This document shows positions 24,973 to 33,518 of a stretch of DNA of 64,000 nucleotides, one piece after another; the first letter of the stretch is position 1, and each line of letters begins with the position of its first letter. The notes beneath the pieces are model-generated. The model did no database searches and was not told the DNA's origin. It saw only the letters and a program-made list of their open reading frames with translations. This stretch comes from JAXMEB01 sp046348545 (lineage in GTDB: Bacteria > Pseudomonadota > Gammaproteobacteria > Berkiellales > Berkiellaceae): NCBI GenBank assembly GCA_046348545.1, contig JAXMEB010000005.1, positions 124,001-188,000 of the forward strand, given 5' to 3'. The translations under genes and the position numbers were made by a program.

Positions 24973-25971
24973 TTATTTTTTAATAACATTTTCTACAAAT
25001 AAGATCTCAAGTCCATTCTTTAAAAATTCAGCTGCATATTGATTACAACCTGAATTTAAAAAATGGTCCATGAAATCTAATATTACACAATGAAAATAGC
25101 GCTCACTGTTCTGATCCAAATTAACAAACTCTCCACGGTGAAAATATCTAGCACGCCAGTCTAGAATCGAATCTAAACGTAGCGTTGTTTCTACATATTC
25201 TTCTGATTGTTGATAGTGACGTGCTAGCTCTCCCACTATTTGGTTACCTTTCCAAAGATCTCCTAAAATACACTCCATTGCCATAAAATAAAATGCAAGC
25301 TTGAGGCCAGGAGCGTTCAAAGATGCCAACTCTACAATCTCACAACCTCTCAATATTCTATCTTTGACAATTTTGAGTCCACTATAATTTTTCAAATAAG
25401 TAGATCGTTGTTTAAAATCATTAATCGAATTTGCATCTAATTTTACCCCTTGAATCATTGTAGGTGCTGTATGCGTGGCCTCTATAAAGCTATTAGTGCT
25501 CCCATCTTGTAAGTCAACAATGTGATCAAAATATTTTTCCTTTCCTGCGTTCACCCCAAAATATAGTTTAATCATTCCCATTGCTTGATCTAGTTTTTCC
25601 TCAGCATCTCCAATTATCTGATTTTCAAGCAATTCTTCGATATATATATTTTTTATAGGATAAATAAGCATTAATAAATCTCTGCCATCAGGAAGAGTTC
25701 GGTTAATTGATTCAAAATTAACCTCAAGCAAATCACTTTCGTTCAAGAAATAATGTGGCTTTTGTTCTGTAAAGGATCTATTTCCATTCCCTAACAAAAC
25801 TAGAATATCAAAATTATTAGATCCATACTCTCTCAAACATCTGTGAAAAGATTCTTTTATTTCATCATCGTGATTTGAAATACGCAATATCGAGTAAGCT
25901 CTACACAGAACATATTTGACAGACCATTCTGCTGGTATATTTTTCTTAATTTCGTCAAGCATGTTTGACAT
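24973..25971 (-). CDS. Uncharacterised protein with C-terminal HEPN-like motif
   Basis: A 332-residue protein lacking virion motifs. The C-terminal third has the layout of ApeA-like HEPN domains: a helix with LAFYFMAMECILGDLW, then RARYFHRGE, where R273 and H278 form an Rx4H motif, the HEPN ribonuclease active-site signature. The N-terminal part is novel to me. It sits between the tape measure gene and an IS-split tail gene as an accessory gene. HEPN nucleases often serve in anti-phage defence, so it may act against superinfecting phages. This is inference. Confidence 0.5.
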   Translation of the reverse strand: MSNMLDEIKKNIPAEWSVKYVLCRAYSILRISNHDDEIKESFHRCLREYGSNNFDILVLLGNGNRSFTEQKPHYFLNESDLLEVNFESINRTLPDGRDLLMLIYPIKNIYIEELLENQIIGDAEEKLDQAMGMIKLYFGVNAGKEKYFDHIVDLQDGSTNSFIEATHTAPTMIQGVKLDANSINDFKQRSTYLKNYSGLKIVKDRILRGCEIVELASLNAPGLKLAFYFMAMECILGDLWKGNQIVGELARHYQQSEEYVETTLRLDSILDWRARYFHRGEFVNLDQNSERYFHCVILDFMDHFLNSGCNQYAAEFLKNGLEILFVENVIKK

Positions 25972-26015
25972 AAAATTCTACTTTAATTTTTCAATATAAT
26001 TTATATTAGCCCAAC

Positions 26016-28412
26016 TCAAACCCTTCTCCCACTCTTTAAAGCTTCTCTTGCCACTGCCTTAGTTAGTTCTCGCACAACATCTACATTTTGCGTTGAGACT
26101 GTGAAATTCTGCGAACCAAGATTCAAAGTCAAATTAGCAACTTGTCGATTCGCTGAGGGCCCTGAACGTTCTATAAGTGGCACCCTTGGCGGCACTAGAC
26201 CACCCGTTGCAAACTTTGGCAATTGTTTTTGATTTAACTGATTGAGCAGCGCCGCTCCATAATGCTTTACTGCTGAAGCACGCACTACAAACTCCCCTCG
26301 AGAAAGCTGCGCCAAGACAGAATCACTCATGGAGGTACCCGGACCAATTATGATCCCACCTCGTGCTTTCTTCTGGGGTTTTAGCAGCGTATCAACTCTA
26401 GAATCGATAGCATCATTAGTAGGAATCACAACTAATGGCAACGTTACAGGCGCTTCTAATAGTTGTTTCTGGATGACAGCCCAAATGGCTTCAACCGATT
26501 GAATCGCATTACCTTCATCAAATTCAATCTTTAAGCCTTTAAGTAAATCGGCTTCTGCTTTCAAGTGGGTTATTTTCTGTTGAATGTTTGTGAGCTGGGC
26601 TTCTTGATTCTGGATTTCCTGGCTTACAATTTGATCTGCAATCTCGGCAGTGGCTTGAGCTTGCTGAGACAAATAGGATTTGGTCACACCTTCAGATTGA
26701 ATCAAATTTCGAATAACTTCTTTAGCCTGATTTATAGATTGAAATGCAGCTTCGATGTCACCTGATTTTAAAGCATAACGCGCTTCATCTTGTGCTTTTA
26801 AAATATCAAGAACAGTCAGCTCATCAGATGATTTCTTTTGGGGTGCTAAAATATCTGCTTGCAGCTGACGAAAATCTAAAGCAATCTCCCGTCGCTTTTC
26901 TTTAAGCTGGGCTAATGCTGTGTTCGCCTCATCATAAGTTTTTAGCTCATCTGATAAAGAACGCTTAACCCTAGTCAGTTCTTCCGTGCGCAGCAAATTA
27001 AGAGCGTCATGATGTTTTTTTTCTAATGCTGTTCGTTTTGAGAAAATCGGTGCGATGGATTCCAGATTTTCTAGATACAATCTATTTTCACGTGCCGCCA
27101 TCAGGGCAACGGGGCTCATAAAATCTTTTCGAGCCTCTAGATTCAAACGACTTTGCCAATATTGCTGTGCTTGCTGAATGCGCTCTCGATAAGCTATTTG
27201 TTCAATAGTGGTTAGCTTCTCTACTTCACTAGCACTCAAGCGAACCGTATTGGCTAATTGCTCATTTGTCATGATGATTTGCTGTTGCACATCTAGGTAA
27301 GAGCGAACATGGTGCTTTAAGTCCAAATGTTGCTTGAATGCGGAAAGCGCTTCAATCGTTGTATACAGGGCTGCACCAATGGCTATGCCTTTCATGGCTT
27401 TGTTTAAAACGAGTATCGCTGCACTGAATTTTGATATGGGACCTAAAGCAGATACAAAGGCACCTGCGGCGATTGAAATTGATTTTGCAAATTGAATCAA
27501 TTTTAAACCTATGATGGCTTCGCCTAACAACATAAAGCCCTTTTTAAAATCCATAAGCTGCGCAGCGAAGGCTTTAACGGACGGGATAGATTCAATGAGC
27601 TTTTCACTCAGGTTCACAACCATGGGGGCAAATTGCGCAAATGCCACCATCACATGCGCTTTGAATATTTTCCCAAGCACTTCTAATTGAGTAGAAGCAT
27701 GCTCTGCTTGGTTCAGTAGCTCTTCATCTATCACAATCCCTAAATCACGGGCCTGTTGGCGGAAGGCTTCAATCTCTTTTGCCCCCTTCCCTAGTAAAAG
27801 GCTTAAGGCACCACCTTCTTTCCCAAAGAGCTTCGTAGACAAGGCGGCTCGCTCAACTTGAGATTCCATTCCTTGCATGAGATTAGCCACATCTCCTAGA
27901 ATGGCATCCACGCTTCTGAGAGCACCATCTGTATCTAGAACAGCGATACCTAAATCATCAAAAGTCTTTCGAACAGCTTCATTCCCGACGCTAACTGCGC
28001 CTATCTTCTTCGAAAAGACTGAAAGCCCACCATCCAGCTTCTCTGTCGAGATGCCAAACTGAGATGCTGCAAAGCGCAACTCCTGTAGGGCGCTTGTTGT
28101 GACATCCAATTTTGCTGCCATTTGTACTGTACTGTCAGCAACTTCTAAGAAATGCCTCCCTATCAATCCTATGCCAGTCACAGCACCTGTTATTAACATC
28201 AGCTGCTTTCCGGCTTGTTTTAGCGCATTACCAAAACCGCTAATACTTTCTCCTAGACGAACAAAATCTTGATCAATAGAATGAGAACCAGCTTTTGAGG
28301 TACCCGCCATTCGCTTAAAACGAGTACTGAATTCATGTTCAGCTTGGCGAATCGAAGTTGAGAATCCTTCGGTCTCTGCTCGAAGAACTAAAGTAACGTT
28401 AGATTGGGTCAT
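26016..28412 (-). CDS. Phage tail tape measure protein
   Basis: A 798-residue protein. It starts with a long helical region (TEGFSTSIRQAEHEFSTRFKRMAG...), contains hydrophobic segments (LKQAGKQLMLITGAVTGIGLIG, ISIAAGAFVSALG), a long coiled-coil middle (about 400-640) and a C-terminal KARGGIIIGPGTSMSDSVLAQLSRGEFVVRA segment typical of lambdoid tape measure proteins. It sets tail length and helps DNA ejection. No chaperone pair (gpG/GT) or major tail gene is upstream, so the tail block is truncated here. Confidence 0.9.
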   Translation of the reverse strand: MTQSNVTLVLRAETEGFSTSIRQAEHEFSTRFKRMAGTSKAGSHSIDQDFVRLGESISGFGNALKQAGKQLMLITGAVTGIGLIGRHFLEVADSTVQMAAKLDVTTSALQELRFAASQFGISTEKLDGGLSVFSKKIGAVSVGNEAVRKTFDDLGIAVLDTDGALRSVDAILGDVANLMQGMESQVERAALSTKLFGKEGGALSLLLGKGAKEIEAFRQQARDLGIVIDEELLNQAEHASTQLEVLGKIFKAHVMVAFAQFAPMVVNLSEKLIESIPSVKAFAAQLMDFKKGFMLLGEAIIGLKLIQFAKSISIAAGAFVSALGPISKFSAAILVLNKAMKGIAIGAALYTTIEALSAFKQHLDLKHHVRSYLDVQQQIIMTNEQLANTVRLSASEVEKLTTIEQIAYRERIQQAQQYWQSRLNLEARKDFMSPVALMAARENRLYLENLESIAPIFSKRTALEKKHHDALNLLRTEELTRVKRSLSDELKTYDEANTALAQLKEKRREIALDFRQLQADILAPQKKSSDELTVLDILKAQDEARYALKSGDIEAAFQSINQAKEVIRNLIQSEGVTKSYLSQQAQATAEIADQIVSQEIQNQEAQLTNIQQKITHLKAEADLLKGLKIEFDEGNAIQSVEAIWAVIQKQLLEAPVTLPLVVIPTNDAIDSRVDTLLKPQKKARGGIIIGPGTSMSDSVLAQLSRGEFVVRASAVKHYGAALLNQLNQKQLPKFATGGLVPPRVPLIERSGPSANRQVANLTLNLGSQNFTVSTQNVDVVRELTKAVAREALKSGRRV

Positions 28413-28583
28413 TCCAAAATTTAATTATCAGCAAGCTCGAACTATGGGTCAGTGCAAAACAGATTTTATTTGTTGAAGCGTATTGAATAGTGTACATTCG
28501 CTTGTCCATTTTTTATGACGTATAGCTCTGATAAATGGATACACGAATAAATGAATACTTATGTGCAGAAATGGAGATTATTT

Positions 28584-28823
28584 ATGCATTTGATTTCCGA
28601 AAAATGCTTATTGGATATTAATGGTGGTGTTTTACAGGCTGTTCCACCCGTAGTGAGAGCATTGGAAACGTACGCTGTTGTTTTCGGTTTCCCGGCGGCT
28701 ATCATCACTGCTTCTCAAGTTTATGATGACTTTGGAGCGAGAATCGGTGAAAACATATTCAATGCAACTCATCCAGATCCATTAGGACAAATGGTTTACA
28801 CCATGGATGATTTTCCAAAATAA
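28584..28823 (+). CDS. Candidate double-glycine-leader peptide (bacteriocin-like)
   Basis: The start at 28584 has a GGAG site 7 nt upstream; an earlier ATG at 28551 has none. The N-terminus, MHLISEKCLLDINGG, matches the double-glycine leader pattern of class II bacteriocins and microcins, which are cut after GG by C39 peptidase exporters. The 64-residue remainder contains a hydrophobic stretch (TYAVVFGFPAAIITASQVY) and an acidic tail. It lies on the strand opposite to the phage genes. No exporter is visible in the window. Confidence 0.5.
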   Translation: MHLISEKCLLDINGGVLQAVPPVVRALETYAVVFGFPAAIITASQVYDDFGARIGENIFNATHPDPLGQMVYTMDDFPK

Positions 28824-28832
28824 TATTGCACT

Positions 28833-28864
28833 TTAAGATAGAGTAATTATTTACTCTATCTTAA
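28833..28864. terminator. Perfect 14-bp hairpin between convergent genes
   Basis: TTAAGATAGAGTAA (28833-28846) and its exact complement (28851-28864) enclose a 4-nt loop TTAT. It lies between the leader-peptide gene and the convergent two-TM gene and overlaps the latter's stop. It probably works as a bidirectional terminator, though T-runs are short. Confidence 0.65.
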
Positions 28865-29071
28865 CCATTCAACGTATATTCTAAAAGCTAAGTATATCGA
28901 ATATAACATTAAACTAATTGAAAATATCATTACGCAAAATCTAGTATATTTGTTCTTAATTAGCACTGAATTTTCAGGCAACCCTAAGTACACAGTTTTT
29001 CTCTTAAAAAGTCTCGGCAATAATAAAGACAGATATACTATCAAAAAGATTACTATTTCGCCCTGCTTCAC
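28856..29071 (-). CDS. Small two-TM membrane protein, unknown
   Basis: A 71-residue protein with two hydrophobic helices (EIVIFLIVYLSLLLPRLF and RFCVMIFSISLMLYSIYLAFRIYV) separated by a basic loop. It is convergent with the double-glycine peptide gene and shares the hairpin. Small multi-TM proteins next to bacteriocin genes often confer immunity, but this pairing is inference and no family is recognised. Confidence 0.4.
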   Translation of the reverse strand: MKQGEIVIFLIVYLSLLLPRLFKRKTVYLGLPENSVLIKNKYTRFCVMIFSISLMLYSIYLAFRIYVEWLR

Positions 29072-29170
29072 AACATCCTACCTTTTATTGCTTGAATACA
29101 AGATCTGGGAGTCTAAGATACGCGTACAATTCATGAAAAACAACTCTAAGCCCCACACAAATCATTAAAC

Positions 29171-29917
29171 TTATCTATAAAGCGAACTAAACACTGCTAA
29201 ATCATAAGCACGCCATCCGTAACCACATAAATCAAAATCAAAAAGTGTAGGTTTATCTTGCTTATCAAAATGTTGATTGAAGCCATGGAAGTCACCACCA
29301 ATCACACCCCACGCATCATTTTCAAGATTAAGTCTGGCTATTTTTTCTTTTAAATCAGAGGCTAATTTTATTAATTGAGACTGCTCTGATTTTCGATTAC
29401 TCCCAAAATAATTAGTAATTAATCGAACCGGCTCATCAATTAGAAAATCGATATCCAGAGTTAAACGTGTGTGAGTACTTTTAAAATTATTTGAGGCCAG
29501 ATGAACCTTTGCAACCTCTCGCCCTAATAAATAAGATCGATGAAATGTGATGGGATCTTCTTCACCTACAGCATAACTAAATAAAGCAAAATAACGCAAA
29601 CCTTCAGGCGCTTGCAAATGTCCTATGTATTCCCCATCCCTTCTCTGAATAGGGTATGAAATTGAACAATTATTTTGCTTAAGATGAGTAAGCCAATCCA
29701 TTTCAAAGTAATAATCTGAATCAGCTTTTAACCAATATTTTTCTCGCTTATAAACACGAAGAATATATTTATATCCATCAGTTTCAATTAAATAATTATC
29801 ATTGTCACCGATTTTGATTAGGCTACATGAGACATTTGAAAAGCCAAACGCCTCTTCGGCAATTTTAGCTAAAGATTCTGGAGAGATAAGCGAATAAATG
29901 ATGCTAAGAGAACTCAT
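29171..29917 (-). CDS. APH/choline-kinase-fold phosphotransferase
   Basis: A 248-residue protein of the aminoglycoside phosphotransferase superfamily. The nucleotide-binding lobe includes GYKYILRVYKREKYW. The catalytic loop reads GVIGGDFHGFNQHF and the metal-binding Asp is in TLFDFDLCGYGWRAYDLAVF. The usual H in HGD is a glycine here, as in some YihE-like members. Substrate unknown; resistance is not implied. It lies where the prophage head module should be, 9 bp downstream of the kinase-like gene. Confidence 0.75.
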   Translation of the reverse strand: MSSLSIIYSLISPESLAKIAEEAFGFSNVSCSLIKIGDNDNYLIETDGYKYILRVYKREKYWLKADSDYYFEMDWLTHLKQNNCSISYPIQRRDGEYIGHLQAPEGLRYFALFSYAVGEEDPITFHRSYLLGREVAKVHLASNNFKSTHTRLTLDIDFLIDEPVRLITNYFGSNRKSEQSQLIKLASDLKEKIARLNLENDAWGVIGGDFHGFNQHFDKQDKPTLFDFDLCGYGWRAYDLAVFSSLYR

Positions 29918-29926
29918 GATGCTTTT

Positions 29927-30427
29927 TTATTTTTCAATTTCTTTAAGAATTGTATCCACATCAGCTTCAACAGATTCACTATCAATTGTTAACTTGGATA
30001 TTTGGTCAAATAATACATCTCTTTCACGATGAAGTTTATCAAAAAAGCCTTTAAGATCGCTGATCGGTAATAAGGGAGCAGGTCCATAAGACATTCGTTC
30101 AATTTGCTGTGCTGAATTTACTTTCAAATAAATAACAAATTCATTTTTTAATAATTTTCTATTTTTTTCCGAATTAATAATTATATCGTCAGTAGATACT
30201 ACGACATTTTCAATTTTTAGGTAGTGAGATAATATTTCACCTTGTAGCTCTTGGAATTTTTCCTCGCCTTGCTTACCAATGATTTCATTCAATCCACGGC
30301 CTACATTACGCTCCAGTGAAAGATTTGCATCAACAAATTTCCAACCAAGCTTCACTGCTAGCGCTTTTCCAAGTAAAGCTTTGCCTGCTCCCAAATGACC
30401 TACTATGAAAATTCTTTTTTGTTTCAT
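29927..30427 (-). CDS. Shikimate-kinase-like P-loop kinase
   Basis: A 166-residue protein resembling AroK: P-loop IFIVGHLGAGKALLGKALA, then the acceptor-binding-like FVDANLSLERNVGRGLNEII and GEEKFQELQGEIL. The residue after the P-loop lysine is Ala instead of Ser/Thr. The lid segment (AQQIERMSYGPAPLLP) replaces the canonical RPLL motif, and the DxD of shikimate binding is changed. So it is a family member with probably altered substrate. Forms an operon with the APH-like gene. Confidence 0.65.
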   Translation of the reverse strand: MKQKRIFIVGHLGAGKALLGKALAVKLGWKFVDANLSLERNVGRGLNEIIGKQGEEKFQELQGEILSHYLKIENVVVSTDDIIINSEKNRKLLKNEFVIYLKVNSAQQIERMSYGPAPLLPISDLKGFFDKLHRERDVLFDQISKLTIDSESVEADVDTILKEIEK

Positions 30428-30493
30428 GATATCACCATATAAAGCAATACAATTATTCTTCCCATGATATCACAAGTTGGCCAGCTAAGACAA

Positions 30494-31024
30494 TTAAGAT
30501 TTTAAGCTTATCAACCTGGTGATTTCTTGAGAAAGAGTATCTTCAGTGAAGTCTTTAATCAATTTTAATTTGTCGCTTGCCACATCGGTCACTCTAGTCC
30601 CATAAAGCGGTTTAATCTTAAGCCTGGCAGTGCTTTCACGTTTAAAAACACTATCTCTAGCCCTGCTATCGGGAGTAATGAATGCATGCTTGATTAATTG
30701 TCGTGACTTAGATTTGAATACTTTAAAACTCACTCCTTTTCGATTCTGCTTAGCATTATATTCAATTAAAGGCACAGGCTTGTTCTTGACAATCAGTTTA
30801 CCAATCAATCCAGTTATTTTAGTTGCACGCTGAATGCTCATCAGCTCTCGAATTGTCTTCTTTCGAAGGTTGAGCTTCTCACCAACCGCATTGGTCATTT
30901 GAGTTCTAGCGCGTTGCAAGGTGCGATTCAGCGCTTGCTGAGTTTTTTTCTCGACTTGGCTATTCAAACCTCGTAAGGATTTTTGGAATGACTGATGCCC
31001 TTTAAATGCCGTAAGAATCATCAA
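30494..31024 (-). CDS. Phage minor tail protein Z-like (second prophage)
   Basis: A 176-residue paralogue of 3431-3961, with the same core (ALNRTLQRARTQMTNAVGEKLNLRKKTIRELMSIQRATK). Differences concentrate at the termini. It is adjacent to the holin gene as in the first prophage. Downstream, the terminase genes are absent and kinase genes take their place, marking the edge of a deletion or replacement. Confidence 0.65.
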   Translation of the reverse strand: MMILTAFKGHQSFQKSLRGLNSQVEKKTQQALNRTLQRARTQMTNAVGEKLNLRKKTIRELMSIQRATKITGLIGKLIVKNKPVPLIEYNAKQNRKGVSFKVFKSKSRQLIKHAFITPDSRARDSVFKRESTARLKIKPLYGTRVTDVASDKLKLIKDFTEDTLSQEITRLISLKS

Positions 31025-31027
31025 CTA

Positions 31028-31417
31028 TTACTTGGCTTTCCCTAAGAATTTTTCAACTGTACGAAGCGTTCCAAACCCTAGCATTGTAGCAACCAGCTCC
31101 ATCATCACTTCTAACGGTAAAGATGGCCCTGTAATACCATAAAGCCATTGCAGCCACGGATTAATCAGAAATACATTAGCTAACCCAAGACCACATACCC
31201 AACCGATAAAAGGACGCCAGCCTGAAACTAATACAGATTTGTGCTTAGCTTCAATCTTATTCAATGCAATCTGAAGTGCACCTGGATGCTGCTTTAACTT
31301 TTCAAAAACTGCTTGGGCTTGGGCACGTTCTTCGGGAGAAGTAATAAGCTTGTCTAGAATATTGCTGACAGCTTCAAAAGGCTTATCCTTGAGCCCAAAT
31401 AATAATTTACTCAACAT
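31028..31417 (-). CDS. Three-TM holin-like protein (second prophage)
   Basis: A 129-residue paralogue of 3961-4356, with GWRPFIGWVCGLGLANVFLINPWLQWL and a C-terminal MELVATMLGFGTLRTVEKF. In the first prophage the holin start overlaps the endolysin stop; here a GNAT gene has been inserted between the two. Confidence 0.75.
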   Translation of the reverse strand: MLSKLLFGLKDKPFEAVSNILDKLITSPEERAQAQAVFEKLKQHPGALQIALNKIEAKHKSVLVSGWRPFIGWVCGLGLANVFLINPWLQWLYGITGPSLPLEVMMELVATMLGFGTLRTVEKFLGKAK

Positions 31418-31442
31418 TAAATCTTAGTTAATACGATTTGGC

Positions 31443-31928
31443 TTACAAATCCAAAGTAAGATCTATTTCATCCCGCACAGGAATCCCATAATCGCCAGTT
31501 AATCCTATTGTTGGCTTAATCTCACGAGATTTTTTTACCGAGTCTATATGTATCCCTGATATGATGAAACCGCGTTTTTGATAGAATCTAAGGGCATCCA
31601 AATTATCATTTGTTGTCATTAAATAAATTTGCTTACACCCTTCTTTCTTCACTATTTCCTTCAAGGAATCTAGCATTTGAGTGCCAATGCCTTGAAATTT
31701 ATCAAAGACCTCAAAAACAATTATTTCACAAATTTCTTTTCTGATTTCATAAGATAATACGCCTATTCGCTTTGCACCCTGAAAAGCGACTAAGCCTGCC
31801 ATTTTATGCGGGTAATAAGAGACTGTTCGCACAACCAAAGGATTTCCACCCCAGTCATTATCAATTACATTTTTTAACCACAAGGCATCATCTTGGGTAA
31901 GCGATCTAATTTTAATTTCTTCTGTCAT
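31443..31928 (-). CDS. GNAT N-acetyltransferase inserted in the lysis cassette
   Basis: A 161-residue GNAT with the acetyl-CoA loop FDKFQGIGTQMLDSL (motif A) and LDALRFYQKRGFIISGI (motif B). The N-terminal part resembles aminoglycoside or small-molecule acetyltransferases, but substrate is unknown. It lies between endolysin and holin, genes that overlap in the first prophage, so it is a later insertion in the same orientation. Confidence 0.8.
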   Translation of the reverse strand: MTEEIKIRSLTQDDALWLKNVIDNDWGGNPLVVRTVSYYPHKMAGLVAFQGAKRIGVLSYEIRKEICEIIVFEVFDKFQGIGTQMLDSLKEIVKKEGCKQIYLMTTNDNLDALRFYQKRGFIISGIHIDSVKKSREIKPTIGLTGDYGIPVRDEIDLTLDL

Positions 31929-31991
31929 ATTTTCGACTACATTCTAATAATTCTATGAATTCTAAATCATTCCTTTCAAGGGCACAATTGC

Positions 31992-32375
31992 TCAGTACCC
32001 CCACACCCCCGGCCTAGGAAAACCCTGTATTGGTGTTAGGTCATCGAGGTGGATATAGCGGGTATAGTGTGGACCCGATTGCTTGATGCCAATACCTGTG
32101 AATCCAAAGTGGACTGCGAATTGTAAAAGTCGATAAGCTTGTACACCGGCTACTTTGATATCCACTGCCCTACCCGTCGTATGCGCCCCTTGGTTACCGG
32201 TGGTACTGACTTTTTGATTATGGTCGGGGCACCGATAAGCTGAGCTTAAAACCAACGGAAAATCTAGGCGCTGCCTCAAGGCAACCAGCTTTTGCATGAA
32301 ATCTAAATTCATCTTCATTTGCCCGCAACCACATCGGCATCTAAGCTCATTATCTGAAAAATATGACCAACTCAT
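31992..32375 (-). CDS. M15-family endolysin (second prophage)
   Basis: A 127-residue paralogue of 4356-4739 with YFSDNELRCRCGCGQ, SSAYRCPDHNQ, HTTGRAVDIKV and the C-terminal GFPRPGVWGY. All zinc-site motifs are kept. It overlaps the upstream TM gene by 4 nt (ATGA). Confidence 0.88.
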   Translation of the reverse strand: MSWSYFSDNELRCRCGCGQMKMNLDFMQKLVALRQRLDFPLVLSSAYRCPDHNQKVSTTGNQGAHTTGRAVDIKVAGVQAYRLLQFAVHFGFTGIGIKQSGPHYTRYIHLDDLTPIQGFPRPGVWGY

Positions 32376-32659
32376 TTGAGGCTATCCAGCTTAGCATGGA
32401 GATATTCAAATTCTTTCTTCATCATTGACTCAATGGCTTTCAACTCTGATTCTTGCCTATCATCGCGTCCTATGAGCATACTTTTAGATTCAGCAAAAGC
32501 TTCATAGAAGGCATTTTGCTCAATCTCAAGCACAGCGATGCGCTTTTCAATTTGAGCAGCCCACCAAAAGATAGAGGTGGCAATCATGCAGGCGGTACAA
32601 ACGTTACCTAGATTAATCCGTTTATCAAGTATCCAACCTGCGTTGAACTTTGTTTCCAT
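32372..32659 (-). CDS. Single-TM coiled-coil lysis-cassette protein (second prophage)
   Basis: A 95-residue protein with TM segment VCTACMIATSIFWWAAQIEK and a long heptad-rich C-terminus (IAVLEIEQNAFYEAFAESK...EYLHAKLDSLK), longer than its paralogue at 4736-4954. Spanin- or holin-accessory-like topology; no family match. Overlaps the upstream gene by 35 nt. Confidence 0.6.
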   Translation of the reverse strand: METKFNAGWILDKRINLGNVCTACMIATSIFWWAAQIEKRIAVLEIEQNAFYEAFAESKSMLIGRDDRQESELKAIESMMKKEFEYLHAKLDSLK

Positions 32660-32903
32660 TGTTTCTCCAATGTTGTCTGAGTTGTTTTCTGATAATAAGG
32701 TGATCTATTCCAACGACATCACAAAGCTCTCGAAATTGAGCGCCATAAAACCAATAGCGTGCGAATTGCCTGCGAGGACAATGGAATCGTTTATTTGAGT
32801 CTTCACAAGCCGCTAAAATAATGGCGTAAATGAATTGTGCTTCTGGTAAATCTTGAAGCTGTTGCCTTGGTTGCCAAGGAAAATCTGGGAAAGTTGGTTC
32901 CAA
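32625..32903 (-). CDS. Conserved small phage protein, unknown (second prophage)
   Basis: A 92-residue paralogue of 4954-5199 sharing PRQ.LQDLPEAQFIYAIILAAC. Conservation between the two prophages indicates a real gene. Position between the Q-like gene and lysis genes. Confidence 0.6.
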   Translation of the reverse strand: MEPTFPDFPWQPRQQLQDLPEAQFIYAIILAACEDSNKRFHCPRRQFARYWFYGAQFRELCDVVGIDHLIIRKQLRQHWRNNGNKVQRRLDT

Positions 32904-32987
32904 AAGGAATTAAGTGAGAGAGGATAAGATAAAACTATACATTCTGGAATTATCTTATCTTTTTTATTATACCAAATCAAGAGCCTG

Positions 32988-33518
32988 TTAAATTCGACGT
33001 CTCATGTACTGAAGCGCCAAATCATTCCAATCTGAAATAAATAGATAAATACTTTGATATTTACTTTCGCAGCATTTTTGCCAATTTGAAGGACTCACTT
33101 GGCAATGTGTTGCAAAATAGCTATCAGGTCTACGCTTAACACCCCCAGTGCATTTATCACAAGGTTGATTAATCTTAATACCGGTTCCCTTGCAGGACTT
33201 ACATAGATTGACATTTTTAAGTTCATCAAGCGCAAGAATAACCAAGGCTTTTAGTTTTTTAATATCGTCTTTGCATTGCCATCCATATCTGACTGCAATT
33301 TCTTTAGCAGCTTCGATTAAATGATGCATCAATTCAGATTCTACAGTATGGTCATGACACCAAAGATACAGCATGAGCAGATAAGGCCCTCGTGCCAATC
33401 CTGCCAAGGCAGCTGCAATATCCGTGGCAGTGAGTATTTCACCCGTGACGGCGGAGACATTGTTCCAATCAACGGCCAAAGGATTAAGCCTCGATAATAA
33501 GCGCGCGCTATCTTCCAT
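32988..33518 (-). CDS. Q-like late antiterminator (second prophage)
   Basis: A 176-residue paralogue of 5289-5822. The zinc motif is CKSCKGTGIKINQPCDKCTGG, so the Cys4 arrangement is kept although the loop sequence has changed. The C-terminal YFATHCQVSPSNWQKCC matches the HTH-like tail of the other copy. Confidence 0.65.
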   Translation of the reverse strand: MEDSARLLSRLNPLAVDWNNVSAVTGEILTATDIAAALAGLARGPYLLMLYLWCHDHTVESELMHHLIEAAKEIAVRYGWQCKDDIKKLKALVILALDELKNVNLCKSCKGTGIKINQPCDKCTGGVKRRPDSYFATHCQVSPSNWQKCCESKYQSIYLFISDWNDLALQYMRRRI

